From the NCBI RefSeq assembly GCF_900100005.1, contig NZ_FNEB01000005.1, positions 209,535 through 273,534 of the forward strand: DNA of 64,000 bases. Reading direction: 5' to 3'. Below, one piece after another: positions 55,378 to 63,679 of this stretch (positions are counted from its first letter, which is position 1; each line of letters opens with the position of its first letter). A program made the position numbers and the translations under genes. The notes beneath the pieces were generated by a model that was not told the DNA's origin, did no database searches, and saw nothing but the letters and a program-made list of their open reading frames with translations. The stretch is from Lutimaribacter saemankumensis (GTDB taxonomy: Bacteria; Pseudomonadota; Alphaproteobacteria; Rhodobacterales; Rhodobacteraceae).

Positions 55378-55698
55378 AAACCCTTCCGGAGATAAGCCAA
55401 AAAATTCTTAGGGCGCACCATTCCGAGAAAAGGATGGCTTGGGAAAGCTAGTCCGGTCCGTTAGGAGAATGCGAAAAAGCGTCTGAGAATTTTCCGGCAG
55501 AAAACCCAAGAAAGAACATTGAATAACGCTGGGATGGGTAACGGGTACCATTGTGTGACGCCTGCCGGCAGCATAGAGAACTTGAAACGAAGAAAGAGAA
55601 GAGATGATAGTACCAACCGTAGAATGAATTGATGAAGCTGCTGCCAGGCTACCTCAAGGGGTAATATCGGGCCTATATATTAACGTCATATGTTACCC
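55378..55698. other. Gap between convergent cargo genes
   Basis: 321 bases with no supported gene. AGGGGTAA (55657-55664) and TTACCCCT (55693-55700) are perfect inverted arms with a 28-base loop that reaches the helicase stop; this may be a terminator hairpin. Confidence 0.45.
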
Positions 55699-57198
55699 CT
55701 ATTCTCCTACGTTTTTCTTTCTGATTTCGTGAAACCAAATATCTTTTGATAAGACTTCAAGCCCCTTGTTTATCTGCCTTACCTTGTATTTTGAGTAAGC
55801 AGAATTGTCTGCCGGAGTATACGAGATACCATGTAGGTTCTGAGCTTTTTCCTTCGGCGTCAATCCGGTCAGTCGTGGTAGGTTTCCAAGTTGGCCAGCG
55901 ATCTTCGATCCTTCGAAAAGCTCTGCCAACAGTTTGGCACATGAAGATGAAACAACCACAACTTCGATTGGCTGGGTGTTTTCCCGCACACGTAGCGAGC
56001 AACGACCGACGGTTTGGTAAGTGTTTGAAAAGCGCCAAAGCTCATATAGGTAATCGTCCTCGAGCCCCAAGAGTTCCTGCAGCCTATTCTTGACCCACGG
56101 TTGAGGGTTTATGCACTCTAGGCTCACAACTCCATCGTGCTGGCGAAAGTGGTCGAGACCAGCGCTCCTAACTGGCATTCTTACTCCAGAGAGGATTTTC
56201 TCTTCATTCCTGAAGCTGTCGTTGGCCGCCCAGCAGTATTCACGTCCGGCGAAATGTTCCTCTACATAGTGTGCTATCTTTGAAATTATCTGTTTAGACT
56301 CTTCTTTTTCATTTATCTCCGTCGTTTCCGCATTCCTTGAAAGGTTGCGCTTGCTCGGATGGTCTCCTTCACGAAGCACATGCCATATGGTCATCAAAGC
56401 GCCCTTGGATGTGTGCGCGTTAAAAAGCCCGTCCTGATTTGGGAAGTCGTCGAATTCTATGCCATGGCGCTTTTCCCATAGTATGGGAAGGAGAGTTCTT
56501 TCAAAAATCGCTACTATCAGAGTAATGCGTTTGAAGTGCTTGAGTGGTTCGGGAGAAAATAGTCCGAGTACTTCGATGCTCTTGTCTGTTTCAGTTACGA
56601 AGACATCATAATTATCTGAAACGATAAGTTCACAAATACTCCGGAAAGCGCTGACGGCCAAATGCTCAAGATTTTGTCCCTTGAGCTTTTTCGGTGCTCG
56701 CGCGACCCATTCCAAAATTTCCTTCTTGCCTGGCGACGCGGAAGCAAGTCCGGTCTCGTCTACTTGCAGATACTGTAGGAATTGCTCCTTGTCGCCCGGG
56801 CTAAAGCTTTCCTGCTGGATTGCCGGAAGCCCTTCGTCCACGAAAGCCTCAAACCTGTTCTTCTCGTGAGGCAGCAGTTGCTCCAACAGAAACTCAAATG
56901 TCTTCGTAGTCACAATCACGATAGGTGGAACGTCTGGGTTATAGTTGCGACAGGCTTCAAGCGCTTTTCCATAAACGGCACCGGGTTTGACATTGTCTGA
57001 TGTGATCAGACAAAGGGGCCCGTAGTTCACATATTCAGGGTGCGCATGAAGTTCTTTGAGCAGCCTTTTGTAGATCTCGCTGCAAAGCTGCTTGGTAGGC
57101 GCAACGTAGATGAACCCGTGCCCGAGGTTTTCTCTAATATACTCCAGAACAGCTTGCGTTTTTCCGGATCCAACGCTGCTAGAAAGCTTTTGAAACAA
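55699..57198 (-). CDS. SF2-like helicase with short N-terminus
   Basis: 499 residues. Walker A SSVGSGKTQAV begins only nine residues in; FIYVAPTKQLC, IVTTKTFEFLL, FVDEG (119-123, motif II) and NTYQTVGRCSLR (motif VI) follow, so both ATPase lobes are present. No ATG is available: the start must be TTG at 57198, preceded by GGGGGA, or the gene has lost its beginning. The same frame continues upstream to the stop codon of the VPLPA-CTERM gene (57229). Its role, and whether it belongs to either defence module, is unknown. Confidence 0.7.
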   Translation of the reverse strand: MFQKLSSSVGSGKTQAVLEYIRENLGHGFIYVAPTKQLCSEIYKRLLKELHAHPEYVNYGPLCLITSDNVKPGAVYGKALEACRNYNPDVPPIVIVTTKTFEFLLEQLLPHEKNRFEAFVDEGLPAIQQESFSPGDKEQFLQYLQVDETGLASASPGKKEILEWVARAPKKLKGQNLEHLAVSAFRSICELIVSDNYDVFVTETDKSIEVLGLFSPEPLKHFKRITLIVAIFERTLLPILWEKRHGIEFDDFPNQDGLFNAHTSKGALMTIWHVLREGDHPSKRNLSRNAETTEINEKEESKQIISKIAHYVEEHFAGREYCWAANDSFRNEEKILSGVRMPVRSAGLDHFRQHDGVVSLECINPQPWVKNRLQELLGLEDDYLYELWRFSNTYQTVGRCSLRVRENTQPIEVVVVSSSCAKLLAELFEGSKIAGQLGNLPRLTGLTPKEKAQNLHGISYTPADNSAYSKYKVRQINKGLEVLSKDIWFHEIRKKNVGE

Positions 57199-57228
57199 AA
57201 GGATCCCCCAAGCTTTAGGACAACAACC

Positions 57229-57879
57229 TCAAAGTATGCTCTGGCGTTTACGATTGATCACTCCAATAAATCCGAGGCTGGATATGAGCAGCAGAAGCCC
57301 TGCGGGGAGTGGGATTGGAGCACTGGCTATCACACCCGGCTTAACATTCACCTCTTGAAACTGCAGACCTGTTTCTATGCCAGAAATGACTGACCGATTA
57401 GCGTAATGGCCATCTCCTCCAAAAATGTCGAAGGTCCCGCCAGGCTGCTTCGTGATAAAGAAGAAGCCATTGAAGAACGTCCGACAGTCCTCACTTTCGC
57501 AGCGCTCAAAGAAAAGCACTTCGTCTTGAAACGACAGAGTAGCTTCGGTGGCAACGAGACTGCTGTTGTAGAAACCTATTCCAGTAATAGCATTGGGGTC
57601 GACATCGCCAACACTTGAGAAAGATACAGTTCCGTTTCTGTCCTCATACTGAAACGACCACGAAAGAATATTTGAAACCGCTAGAGTCCCTAAGGTTCCG
57701 TCGGTAACGATTTCCCCAAGAATGCTGACCGTATCCACGCCGGTCGTATTTTCGTTTAAATCCCAGTCGAATACGTAGTCATCGGCCGTAAATGCCAATT
57801 TGTAGCTCGCCGCCAGGCCCACAGACGCACTGCCAACGAGCAAAACTGCGGCAGTTAAAATACTCTTAGCGTCAATCAT
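57229..57879 (-). CDS. VPLPA-CTERM sorting-domain protein
   Basis: 216 residues from MIDAKSILTAAVLLVGSASVGLA, a signal peptide ending near ALAAS. The C-terminus PIPLPAGLLLLISSLGF followed by NRKR is the VPLPA-CTERM exosortase signal common in Rhodobacterales. The mature part is Asp/Gly/Ser-rich and beta-rich, so it is probably a surface or matrix protein. No exosortase gene is seen in the window. It ends 31 bases before the helicase start. Confidence 0.85.
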   Translation of the reverse strand: MIDAKSILTAAVLLVGSASVGLAASYKLAFTADDYVFDWDLNENTTGVDTVSILGEIVTDGTLGTLAVSNILSWSFQYEDRNGTVSFSSVGDVDPNAITGIGFYNSSLVATEATLSFQDEVLFFERCESEDCRTFFNGFFFITKQPGGTFDIFGGDGHYANRSVISGIETGLQFQEVNVKPGVIASAPIPLPAGLLLLISSLGFIGVINRKRQSIL

Positions 57880-58589
57880 GATGCACCCCGTCGCGTCGAT
57901 GTCGATAAGTGACAAAAATGAACCTGAGTCATTGCAAAATCAAGTTTTTACCTTCTTGGCTAGCGATATGTCGACGTCTGCCACTGATGGGAAAGTCAAC
58001 TGCGTGTGGAATTCTTCTGATTCTTGAGAAGAAGATTTCTGACTCTTGAAGTGGTATCCGATTTTATTCTTCAGCAGACTTTAATCGTGGGATGGGAGGG
58101 GCTTTCATGTCACAGAGTTCTTGTGTGACAAATTCATTTAAACTACTGAATTTTAGATATTTTGTATAGCATGTGCTATGAAGTCGATATGGCTTAGAGA
58201 AATTTTCGGCTCACTATCCTCCCCCGGGGAAGGGGGGGGGGTACTGTCTTGCCTATTACCCAAACGCAGCTCCGGATTTTCTGACAAAAAATACTGGAAT
58301 TGGTACTGTCGGTGGCACAGTCAACATTGGGTTTTTTTGCAAGCTTGACGCCCATCCGTTGGACTTGCATCGAAGTATTTTAAACATTTGAAATGTATTG
58401 ATAAAAAAAAATGGGCAGTGTCCACACAGTTAGAAAGCAGCTGTTCTGTCTGGGAGAAGATCAGTCAGACCAGTTTTAGCAGTTTTCCGTTTCCCTGAAA
58501 GGTGAACAACACCGCCATTCCTCGCATCTAGTGCTGTACTTTACACTCTGTTGAAAACTTTTTCCGCTCGGAAAACACCAATCACAAGA
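57880..58589. other. 710-base AT-rich gap with G-tract and inverted repeat
   Basis: No gene is supported. It holds TGTCACA (58108-58114) and TGTGACA (58124-58130), a perfect inverted pair around nine bases, and a run of ten G (58232-58241) after CCCCCGGGG. There is also a run of nine A near 58402-58412. Promoter and regulatory DNA for the VPLPA gene may lie at the left end. Confidence 0.45.
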
Positions 58590-59651
58590 TTAGCCGCTAC
58601 ATCCCGAGACATGGTTCGCGATCCTGGAAAATATCGCCCGTGACACGATTGGACTGACACTGTTGCCAATCATCCTATGACTGTGCCATTTCGTATCATG
58701 AAACTCGAACCAATCAGGAAAACCTTGAATGCGCGCTGCTTCCCGCACGCTTATAACTCTAGGTTCGACGGGGTGGATCGGCCGAGCAGCTTGAAAAGAG
58801 CCCCGGTCTGATCCGGTTCCAGCCCGCAGAGTGGGTGCCGGCTTGTCCCAAGCTAAGCGGGGATATCTACTTTTTGTGTCTTTGCCGCCTTGAGGAACCT
58901 TTGAAAAGCGCTCCTGTATTTCTAAACGGTGTGTAGTGCACTGGAAGCCTGAAACACCCTTCTCCCGATAATCCATGTCGTGAGGTGAAAACATCAAATC
59001 TAGACGCTCCCCGAAAGGATCTAAAGTTATCTTGCATTTGTCTTTTTTACCAGGGGGCGGAAGGCCTCCAATTGCATCTTGGACCGTGATTTCGTCCGTT
59101 TCTGGAGGATCAAGAAGTGACGAAGGAAAAGGCGCGATTTGAGATGTATCTGCGCCGACGACGAATACTCGACGTCGACGTGTCGCTGCTCCAAACTTGC
59201 TTGCATCGACAATCTTGGGCTCTAGAATGACAAAGTCTCGTGGAAGCTTTCTAAGTCCATCATCCAGCAATGGGCGGTTGCGCGCATTGAGCAACCCAGG
59301 AACATTTTCCATGATAAAGAATGCTGGGCGAAGTTCCGAAACGAAGTGAAAAAACCGGAGGATCAGGTCATTTCTTGGATCATTCGGAATCCGTCTACCT
59401 ATTGAGCTGAAGCCTTGGCACGGTGGTCCTCCAAAGACCCCAAAAGGTGCAGATCCAAGATGCTCAAGCAAGATGCTGGGCTCAAGCTCAAAGAGGTCAG
59501 CTACAAGCAACTTCCCGCGCTTATGGTTGCGCTCATAGGACGATGACAATACCGAATCCACGTCGACAGCTACGCGTGGTTCAAACCCTGCGGCCGAAGC
59601 GCCGAGGCTCAAGCCGCCGCATCCACAAAATAAATCAACACATGCGTTCAT
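58590..59651 (-). CDS. DNA (cytosine-5) methyltransferase 2
   Basis: 353 residues from MNACVDLFCGCGGLSLG (SAM motif 6-13). Catalytic Cys 78 lies in FGGPPCQGFSSIGRR, MENVPGLLN (114-122) and GAATRRRRVFVVG follow, and the late ARIQGFPDWFEF and RMIGNSVSP close the domain. The target-recognition region is short and unrelated by eye to the Dcm at 48.8 kb, so it probably methylates a different site. GAGGAT precedes the start. It is divergent from GHKL ATPase 2 across 121 bases. Confidence 0.93.
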   Translation of the reverse strand: MNACVDLFCGCGGLSLGASAAGFEPRVAVDVDSVLSSSYERNHKRGKLLVADLFELEPSILLEHLGSAPFGVFGGPPCQGFSSIGRRIPNDPRNDLILRFFHFVSELRPAFFIMENVPGLLNARNRPLLDDGLRKLPRDFVILEPKIVDASKFGAATRRRRVFVVGADTSQIAPFPSSLLDPPETDEITVQDAIGGLPPPGKKDKCKITLDPFGERLDLMFSPHDMDYREKGVSGFQCTTHRLEIQERFSKVPQGGKDTKSRYPRLAWDKPAPTLRAGTGSDRGSFQAARPIHPVEPRVISVREAARIQGFPDWFEFHDTKWHSHRMIGNSVSPIVSRAIFSRIANHVSGCSG

Positions 59652-59772
59652 ATGGCTATCCTCTAATCCCGCCAATGCAGAATAGCGAGAGCCGTTTTCT
59701 TTGTCGATCGCTGTTTTCGGGGTTGAACATCTCATTGAAAAGGGCAGAAATACAATCAAGAGGAGAATTCAT

Positions 59773-61179
59773 ATGGCCGATGTCCTAAGGTTAGACGGAT
59801 CGCCGACCAAGCGTTTTTTTGTAGAGATGCTGCCGAGAGACATCGAATTGGATGATGCCATTCTCGATCTCGTAGACAACAGTGTTGATGGTGCTATGCG
59901 GAGAGCACGCCGCGAAAGAACACCAGATGAGGAACGCTACAAAGGTATGTGGTGTCGCCTTGAGATCGACGCTACCCGCTTCTGCATTTCAGATAACTGT
60001 GGGGGTATTCCGGAAAAGTATTTCGAAGGTGCCTTTCATCTTGGTCGGCCATCCGTGGATCTGGACGACGACATTCCGACGATCGGTGTCTACGGAATCG
60101 GGATGAAACGCGCCATTTTCAAGATTGGGCGAAACGGGAACGTAGAAACACGACATCCCGGTTTTAGACGCCGCGTCAGCTACCCGCGGGGATGGTTTGA
60201 TAAGAAAGATTGGGAATTAGAAGTCTCCGAAATTAACCCCGACTCAGAGCCTGATGGAGTGAAGATCATCGTGGATGATCTCCTCCCTGACGTAGCTGAC
60301 CAATTCAAGAAGGAGGCCGCCCTAAATAACTTACGGTCGAAGCTTGGGCTGCATTTTGCCTACATCATGGAGCTTGGTTTCTGCATTACTGTGAATGGCG
60401 TCGACGTTGTTCCCCAAAGCGTACTCCTCAAGAATGCTACTACTGGGGGCATTGTCCCGTTTGCGTTTTCTGCGAACGTCAATCGTGTTGAAGTCACTGT
60501 CTCCGTAGGTGTGTTTCGGCGGTTGGCGAAAGAATCTGAAATTCAAGATGAAACCGAAATCGATGGACCTCGCTCACTTCTAGAAGAAAAGCAAACCCAG
60601 AAATCTGGGATCACGGTTATCTGCAATGATCGTGTGGTATTGGTGAATGACACCACAGACCTTACTGGCTGGGGAGTGGGCGGAGTGCCCAAATACCATC
60701 CACAGTTTCGTGCGATTGGAGGGCAAATAAGCTTCAAGAGCGACGATGCATCGTTGCTGCCGATTTCAACCACCAAGAGGGACCTGGACACACATACAGC
60801 TCTCTACAATATGGCTCGCAATGAAACCATGACCGGCCTGAAAGCGTTCATCTCCTTAACGAACAAATGGAAGAGGCAGGAAGAAAAACTTAATGAGCAG
60901 ATAGACAACGCGCCCGCAGTAGATGCGAGAAGCGTCGTTGCCGCGCTGATTACAAGAAAAGAAGCAACCAACGTTAGAAACCTGCCGGGTGCAAAGCGAT
61001 TTGTTCCCGAGCTCCCAAAACCCCAAGGAAAATCTGACAGTGTTTGGGTGAGATTCGAACGTCCTCAGAGCGAAGCCCGGCGCCTTGGAGCAGAGTTGTT
61101 GGAAGATCCCGGAGCGAAGCCCAGCGAAATCGGTGAAGCTGTATGGAGGGACGCTCTGAGGCGTTATGATAGCGAGTGA
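59773..61179 (+). CDS. GHKL ATPase 2 (defence module 2)
   Basis: 468 residues from MADVLRLDGSPTKRFF; AGAGGAGA precedes the ATG. The ATP site is complete: N box DAILDLVDNSVDGA (28-41), G1 DNCGGIP (74-80) and G2 GVYGIGMKRAIFKIG (105-119). A transducer-like part includes PKYHPQFRAIGGQISF and PISTTKRDLD. It belongs to the same broad MORC/paraMORC class as the protein at 50.6 kb but is not a close copy. The stop overlaps the next gene by GTGA. Confidence 0.85.
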   Translation: MADVLRLDGSPTKRFFVEMLPRDIELDDAILDLVDNSVDGAMRRARRERTPDEERYKGMWCRLEIDATRFCISDNCGGIPEKYFEGAFHLGRPSVDLDDDIPTIGVYGIGMKRAIFKIGRNGNVETRHPGFRRRVSYPRGWFDKKDWELEVSEINPDSEPDGVKIIVDDLLPDVADQFKKEAALNNLRSKLGLHFAYIMELGFCITVNGVDVVPQSVLLKNATTGGIVPFAFSANVNRVEVTVSVGVFRRLAKESEIQDETEIDGPRSLLEEKQTQKSGITVICNDRVVLVNDTTDLTGWGVGGVPKYHPQFRAIGGQISFKSDDASLLPISTTKRDLDTHTALYNMARNETMTGLKAFISLTNKWKRQEEKLNEQIDNAPAVDARSVVAALITRKEATNVRNLPGAKRFVPELPKPQGKSDSVWVRFERPQSEARRLGAELLEDPGAKPSEIGEAVWRDALRRYDSE

Positions 61180-62147
61180 GCGCGTCTGGACTCCCATATC
61201 GGCTTCGCCCGGCCAAATATGTTGATCGCGAACTGTTTGCGGAGCTCGTGGCCCAAATCGTTGCGCAAAATGGACGAGACGGCTGGATGTATGCCTCAAT
61301 GGCCGGAGAACACTTAATCGACATTCAGGCGATATATCGAAGATCGGGCATCAAAGCGTTCTATACTTTCGATGGTGATGAACGAGTGGTTGAACGTCAG
61401 AAGTTTAATCAACCCCTTCCCAACATCCAATTTGGGCACCACATGTCCACGGAACTCGCTGATCGCCTTGATGCTGTTGTGGAAAAGGCAGAAGCTCAGC
61501 GCTTGATCGTCTGGCTCGATTTTACAGGTACGGGAAGCCGCAAAGACCAGCTGGACGATTTTGTAGCAGTCCTCAGAAAGCTCGCCCCAGGTGACGTCTG
61601 CAGAATTACAATGGATGCAGGGCACTATTTTTTTAAGCAACTTCGGGACCATCTTGTTCCAGAGGGGATGGAAGAAGAGCCTGTTCATATTAAAGTGGCA
61701 GCAGCGTTTAGAGAAGCATTGGCACCATATTCAAATCCAAAAACCACTGCACTCGACAAAGCTGAAATAGCTAACGAGCTCGTTCAATGCATTGGACGCG
61801 CATGTCCAATGGCAAATGCACGTGTAGACGGGAATGTTCAGTTTGTGCCTCTACTATTGACCCGTTACGGGGACGAATCCACCATGATTACGGTGACAGT
61901 GCGATGTGAAAAGGAAGATCAACCACTGAATATTCCTGCCTCGTGGGATTGGGCGCCAGCCGATTGGTCCGACGTGTTGATGATCAACGCAGACCTACTT
62001 TCCCCAAGGGAGCGTGCAACAGCAGATGCCCGCATCGACGATCCAGATGTCGTTTGTACCGAATTGCCGTTCGTCGATGAAGATACAATCAGAGCATATG
62101 CTCGCTTTCACAGATACCAGCCGAACTTCCAGAATGTTGCCGAGTAA
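61176..62147 (+). CDS. Rossmann-like protein coupled to GHKL ATPase 2
   Basis: 323 residues, starting with GTG in a GTGA overlap. YRLRPAKYVDRELFAELV is followed by strand-like blocks ending in charged turns (YTFDGDERVVERQKFN, LIVWLDFTGTG, GDVCRITMDAG). This resembles a family of methyltransferase-like Rossmann proteins found beside ATPases in defence islands. I see no clear SAM GxGxG loop, so enzyme activity is unproven. The tight coupling implies a complex or fixed ratio with the ATPase. Confidence 0.75.
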   Translation: MSASGLPYRLRPAKYVDRELFAELVAQIVAQNGRDGWMYASMAGEHLIDIQAIYRRSGIKAFYTFDGDERVVERQKFNQPLPNIQFGHHMSTELADRLDAVVEKAEAQRLIVWLDFTGTGSRKDQLDDFVAVLRKLAPGDVCRITMDAGHYFFKQLRDHLVPEGMEEEPVHIKVAAAFREALAPYSNPKTTALDKAEIANELVQCIGRACPMANARVDGNVQFVPLLLTRYGDESTMITVTVRCEKEDQPLNIPASWDWAPADWSDVLMINADLLSPRERATADARIDDPDVVCTELPFVDEDTIRAYARFHRYQPNFQNVAE

Positions 62148-62402
62148 AACCAGCTCGAGAATCCATTGCGATACTTGAGTTAACGTACTCTTTCTTTCAA
62201 AGGCTATGATGCTATTGACTGATGACTACTTTTTACCTCGAGGCATTTTGGGATAAATGGCGCCTCACCAAACCTAACATGACAAAACACAATCATTGAG
62301 ATCGTGAAATGTCTCGATTGAGGCGAGGCTTTCAAATAACCGCTTTGAACCATGGTCTTCCGGAAAGGTTAGGCACGCCGACCCCTTTGATCCATTATCT
62401 TT

Positions 62403-63377
62403 TCATTCGAGAAAATCTAAAACATCTTTCACGCAAAGATGAGTATATCTTTGAACGCTTCTTACATCGCGGTGACCACTTACCATCATTATCTGCGCCT
62501 GATTGAAGCCTCGCTTAGCGACTTCTGTGATCCTTGTATGCCGAAGTTGGTGCATTCGTACGTGATCATCCAGCCCAGCCCGATCCCGAGCCCTTCTGAC
62601 GGCCTTTGAGACACTGTGTGCGGCCACGGGGTACAGTCGCGTTTCGGGCGTCCTACAGCGCTCCTGCGCGCCTCTCAGTAGAGCTATTGCCCGCCTTGTG
62701 AGTGGTACAGTGCGATCACCGGTTTTTCCATTCTCGACCAGCAGTACTCTGTTATCCAAGTCTAGGTGGCGCGGTGTCAGCTTTATGATTTCACTTCGCC
62801 GCATGGCCGTTTCATAAGCAATCTCGACAATCTCCCGCATTAGAGGGTTGATTTCTGCAAGCAAGGCTTCGAGCTCATGCCGTTCAACTACCCGATTGAG
62901 GGGCTTTGACGAGGGCGGCAAAGCGATGTTCTGAGCCGGTGAGCGTATGGCAATATCGCCAAATATCATTTCTCGCTCGGCCCAACGGAACAGCTTGTTG
63001 ATAGCCTGGATTTCTTCTCGAACGGTTGGTCCGCTGACCTCTAGCAATCTTCTTGATTTGTAAGCGTTCACATCCATACGCGAAATTGAAATAAACTCTT
63101 GTGGGAAATGTTTCGCGATACGCTCAAGCCTTTGTAGCATCAAATGGCAGGATGGCTTTCCATGAAGCTGCATGTCGCAATACTTCCTAGCGATTGAGAG
63201 CAGTGTCTCAGTCTTTTCCGACTTATCTACAGGGGTTGAAGCCAGCCGGGTTTCCTCGCATTCCGCCCAAGCTTTTGCATCGTCAATGTTGTTGAATGTT
63301 TTTGATATATGCGGGTGCCCAGTTATCCTGATCTGGACGCAAAATTTCCCATTGGCGCGCTTTCTTATCGAAGCCAT
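62403..63377 (-). CDS. int: Tyrosine recombinase (island integrase)
   Basis: 324 residues from MASIRKRANGKFCVQIR, with an arm-binding N-terminus, a core-binding helix domain and a catalytic domain. Catalytic residues are Arg 194 in AMRRSEIIKL, Lys 218 in ENGKTGDRTVPL, His 276 and Arg 279 in MHQLRHT, His 302 in SGHRD and Tyr 311 in QRYTHL. It lies 47 bases from attR and points into the island, the usual place for a tRNA-targeting integrase. A longer frame to 63596 crosses the att site and is not real. Confidence 0.95.
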   Translation of the reverse strand: MASIRKRANGKFCVQIRITGHPHISKTFNNIDDAKAWAECEETRLASTPVDKSEKTETLLSIARKYCDMQLHGKPSCHLMLQRLERIAKHFPQEFISISRMDVNAYKSRRLLEVSGPTVREEIQAINKLFRWAEREMIFGDIAIRSPAQNIALPPSSKPLNRVVERHELEALLAEINPLMREIVEIAYETAMRRSEIIKLTPRHLDLDNRVLLVENGKTGDRTVPLTRRAIALLRGAQERCRTPETRLYPVAAHSVSKAVRRARDRAGLDDHVRMHQLRHTRITEVAKRGFNQAQIMMVSGHRDVRSVQRYTHLCVKDVLDFLE

Positions 63378-63424
63378 TGTGACAGCCCTTTCAAGTGTTT
63401 GGGCGACCTGAAAACGGCTTGGTT

Positions 63425-63469
63425 TTCGTAATGATGGGGTCGGGGGTTCGAGTCCCTTCAGCGGCACCA
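63425..63469 (+). repeat. attR: attR: 45-bp direct repeat of tRNA-Thr 3' part
   Basis: Identical to 48184-48228 from the anticodon loop through CCA. The 5' half of the tRNA is absent here. It marks the right end of the island. Confidence 0.92.
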
Positions 63470-63679
63470 GTTCTTCAAACAAATCCAGGTGTTTATGTGA
63501 CTTCGGCGCATGCTGAACAGCCATCGGCTGGTCTCGATGTTGAAGCCTCAGCCACGCTGCAATGCTTCGTGTGTCGCGAACGGCTGGAGCCGGCAAGACG
63601 TCAGAACTAGTGAATGAGTTTCCGCGCGTTCAAAGTCAGCAGTGCTGAGCAGCCCGATCTGATTGGTCCAAGGTAATTG

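Noticed and set aside
62309..62506. Small plus-strand frame of 65 residues before the integrase
   Set aside because: Half of it overlaps the integrase gene antisense, and there is no ribosome binding site or recognisable domain.
63378..63596. N-terminal extension of the integrase
   Set aside because: The extra residues come from translating the attR tRNA sequence; the normal start is MASIRKRANG at 63377.
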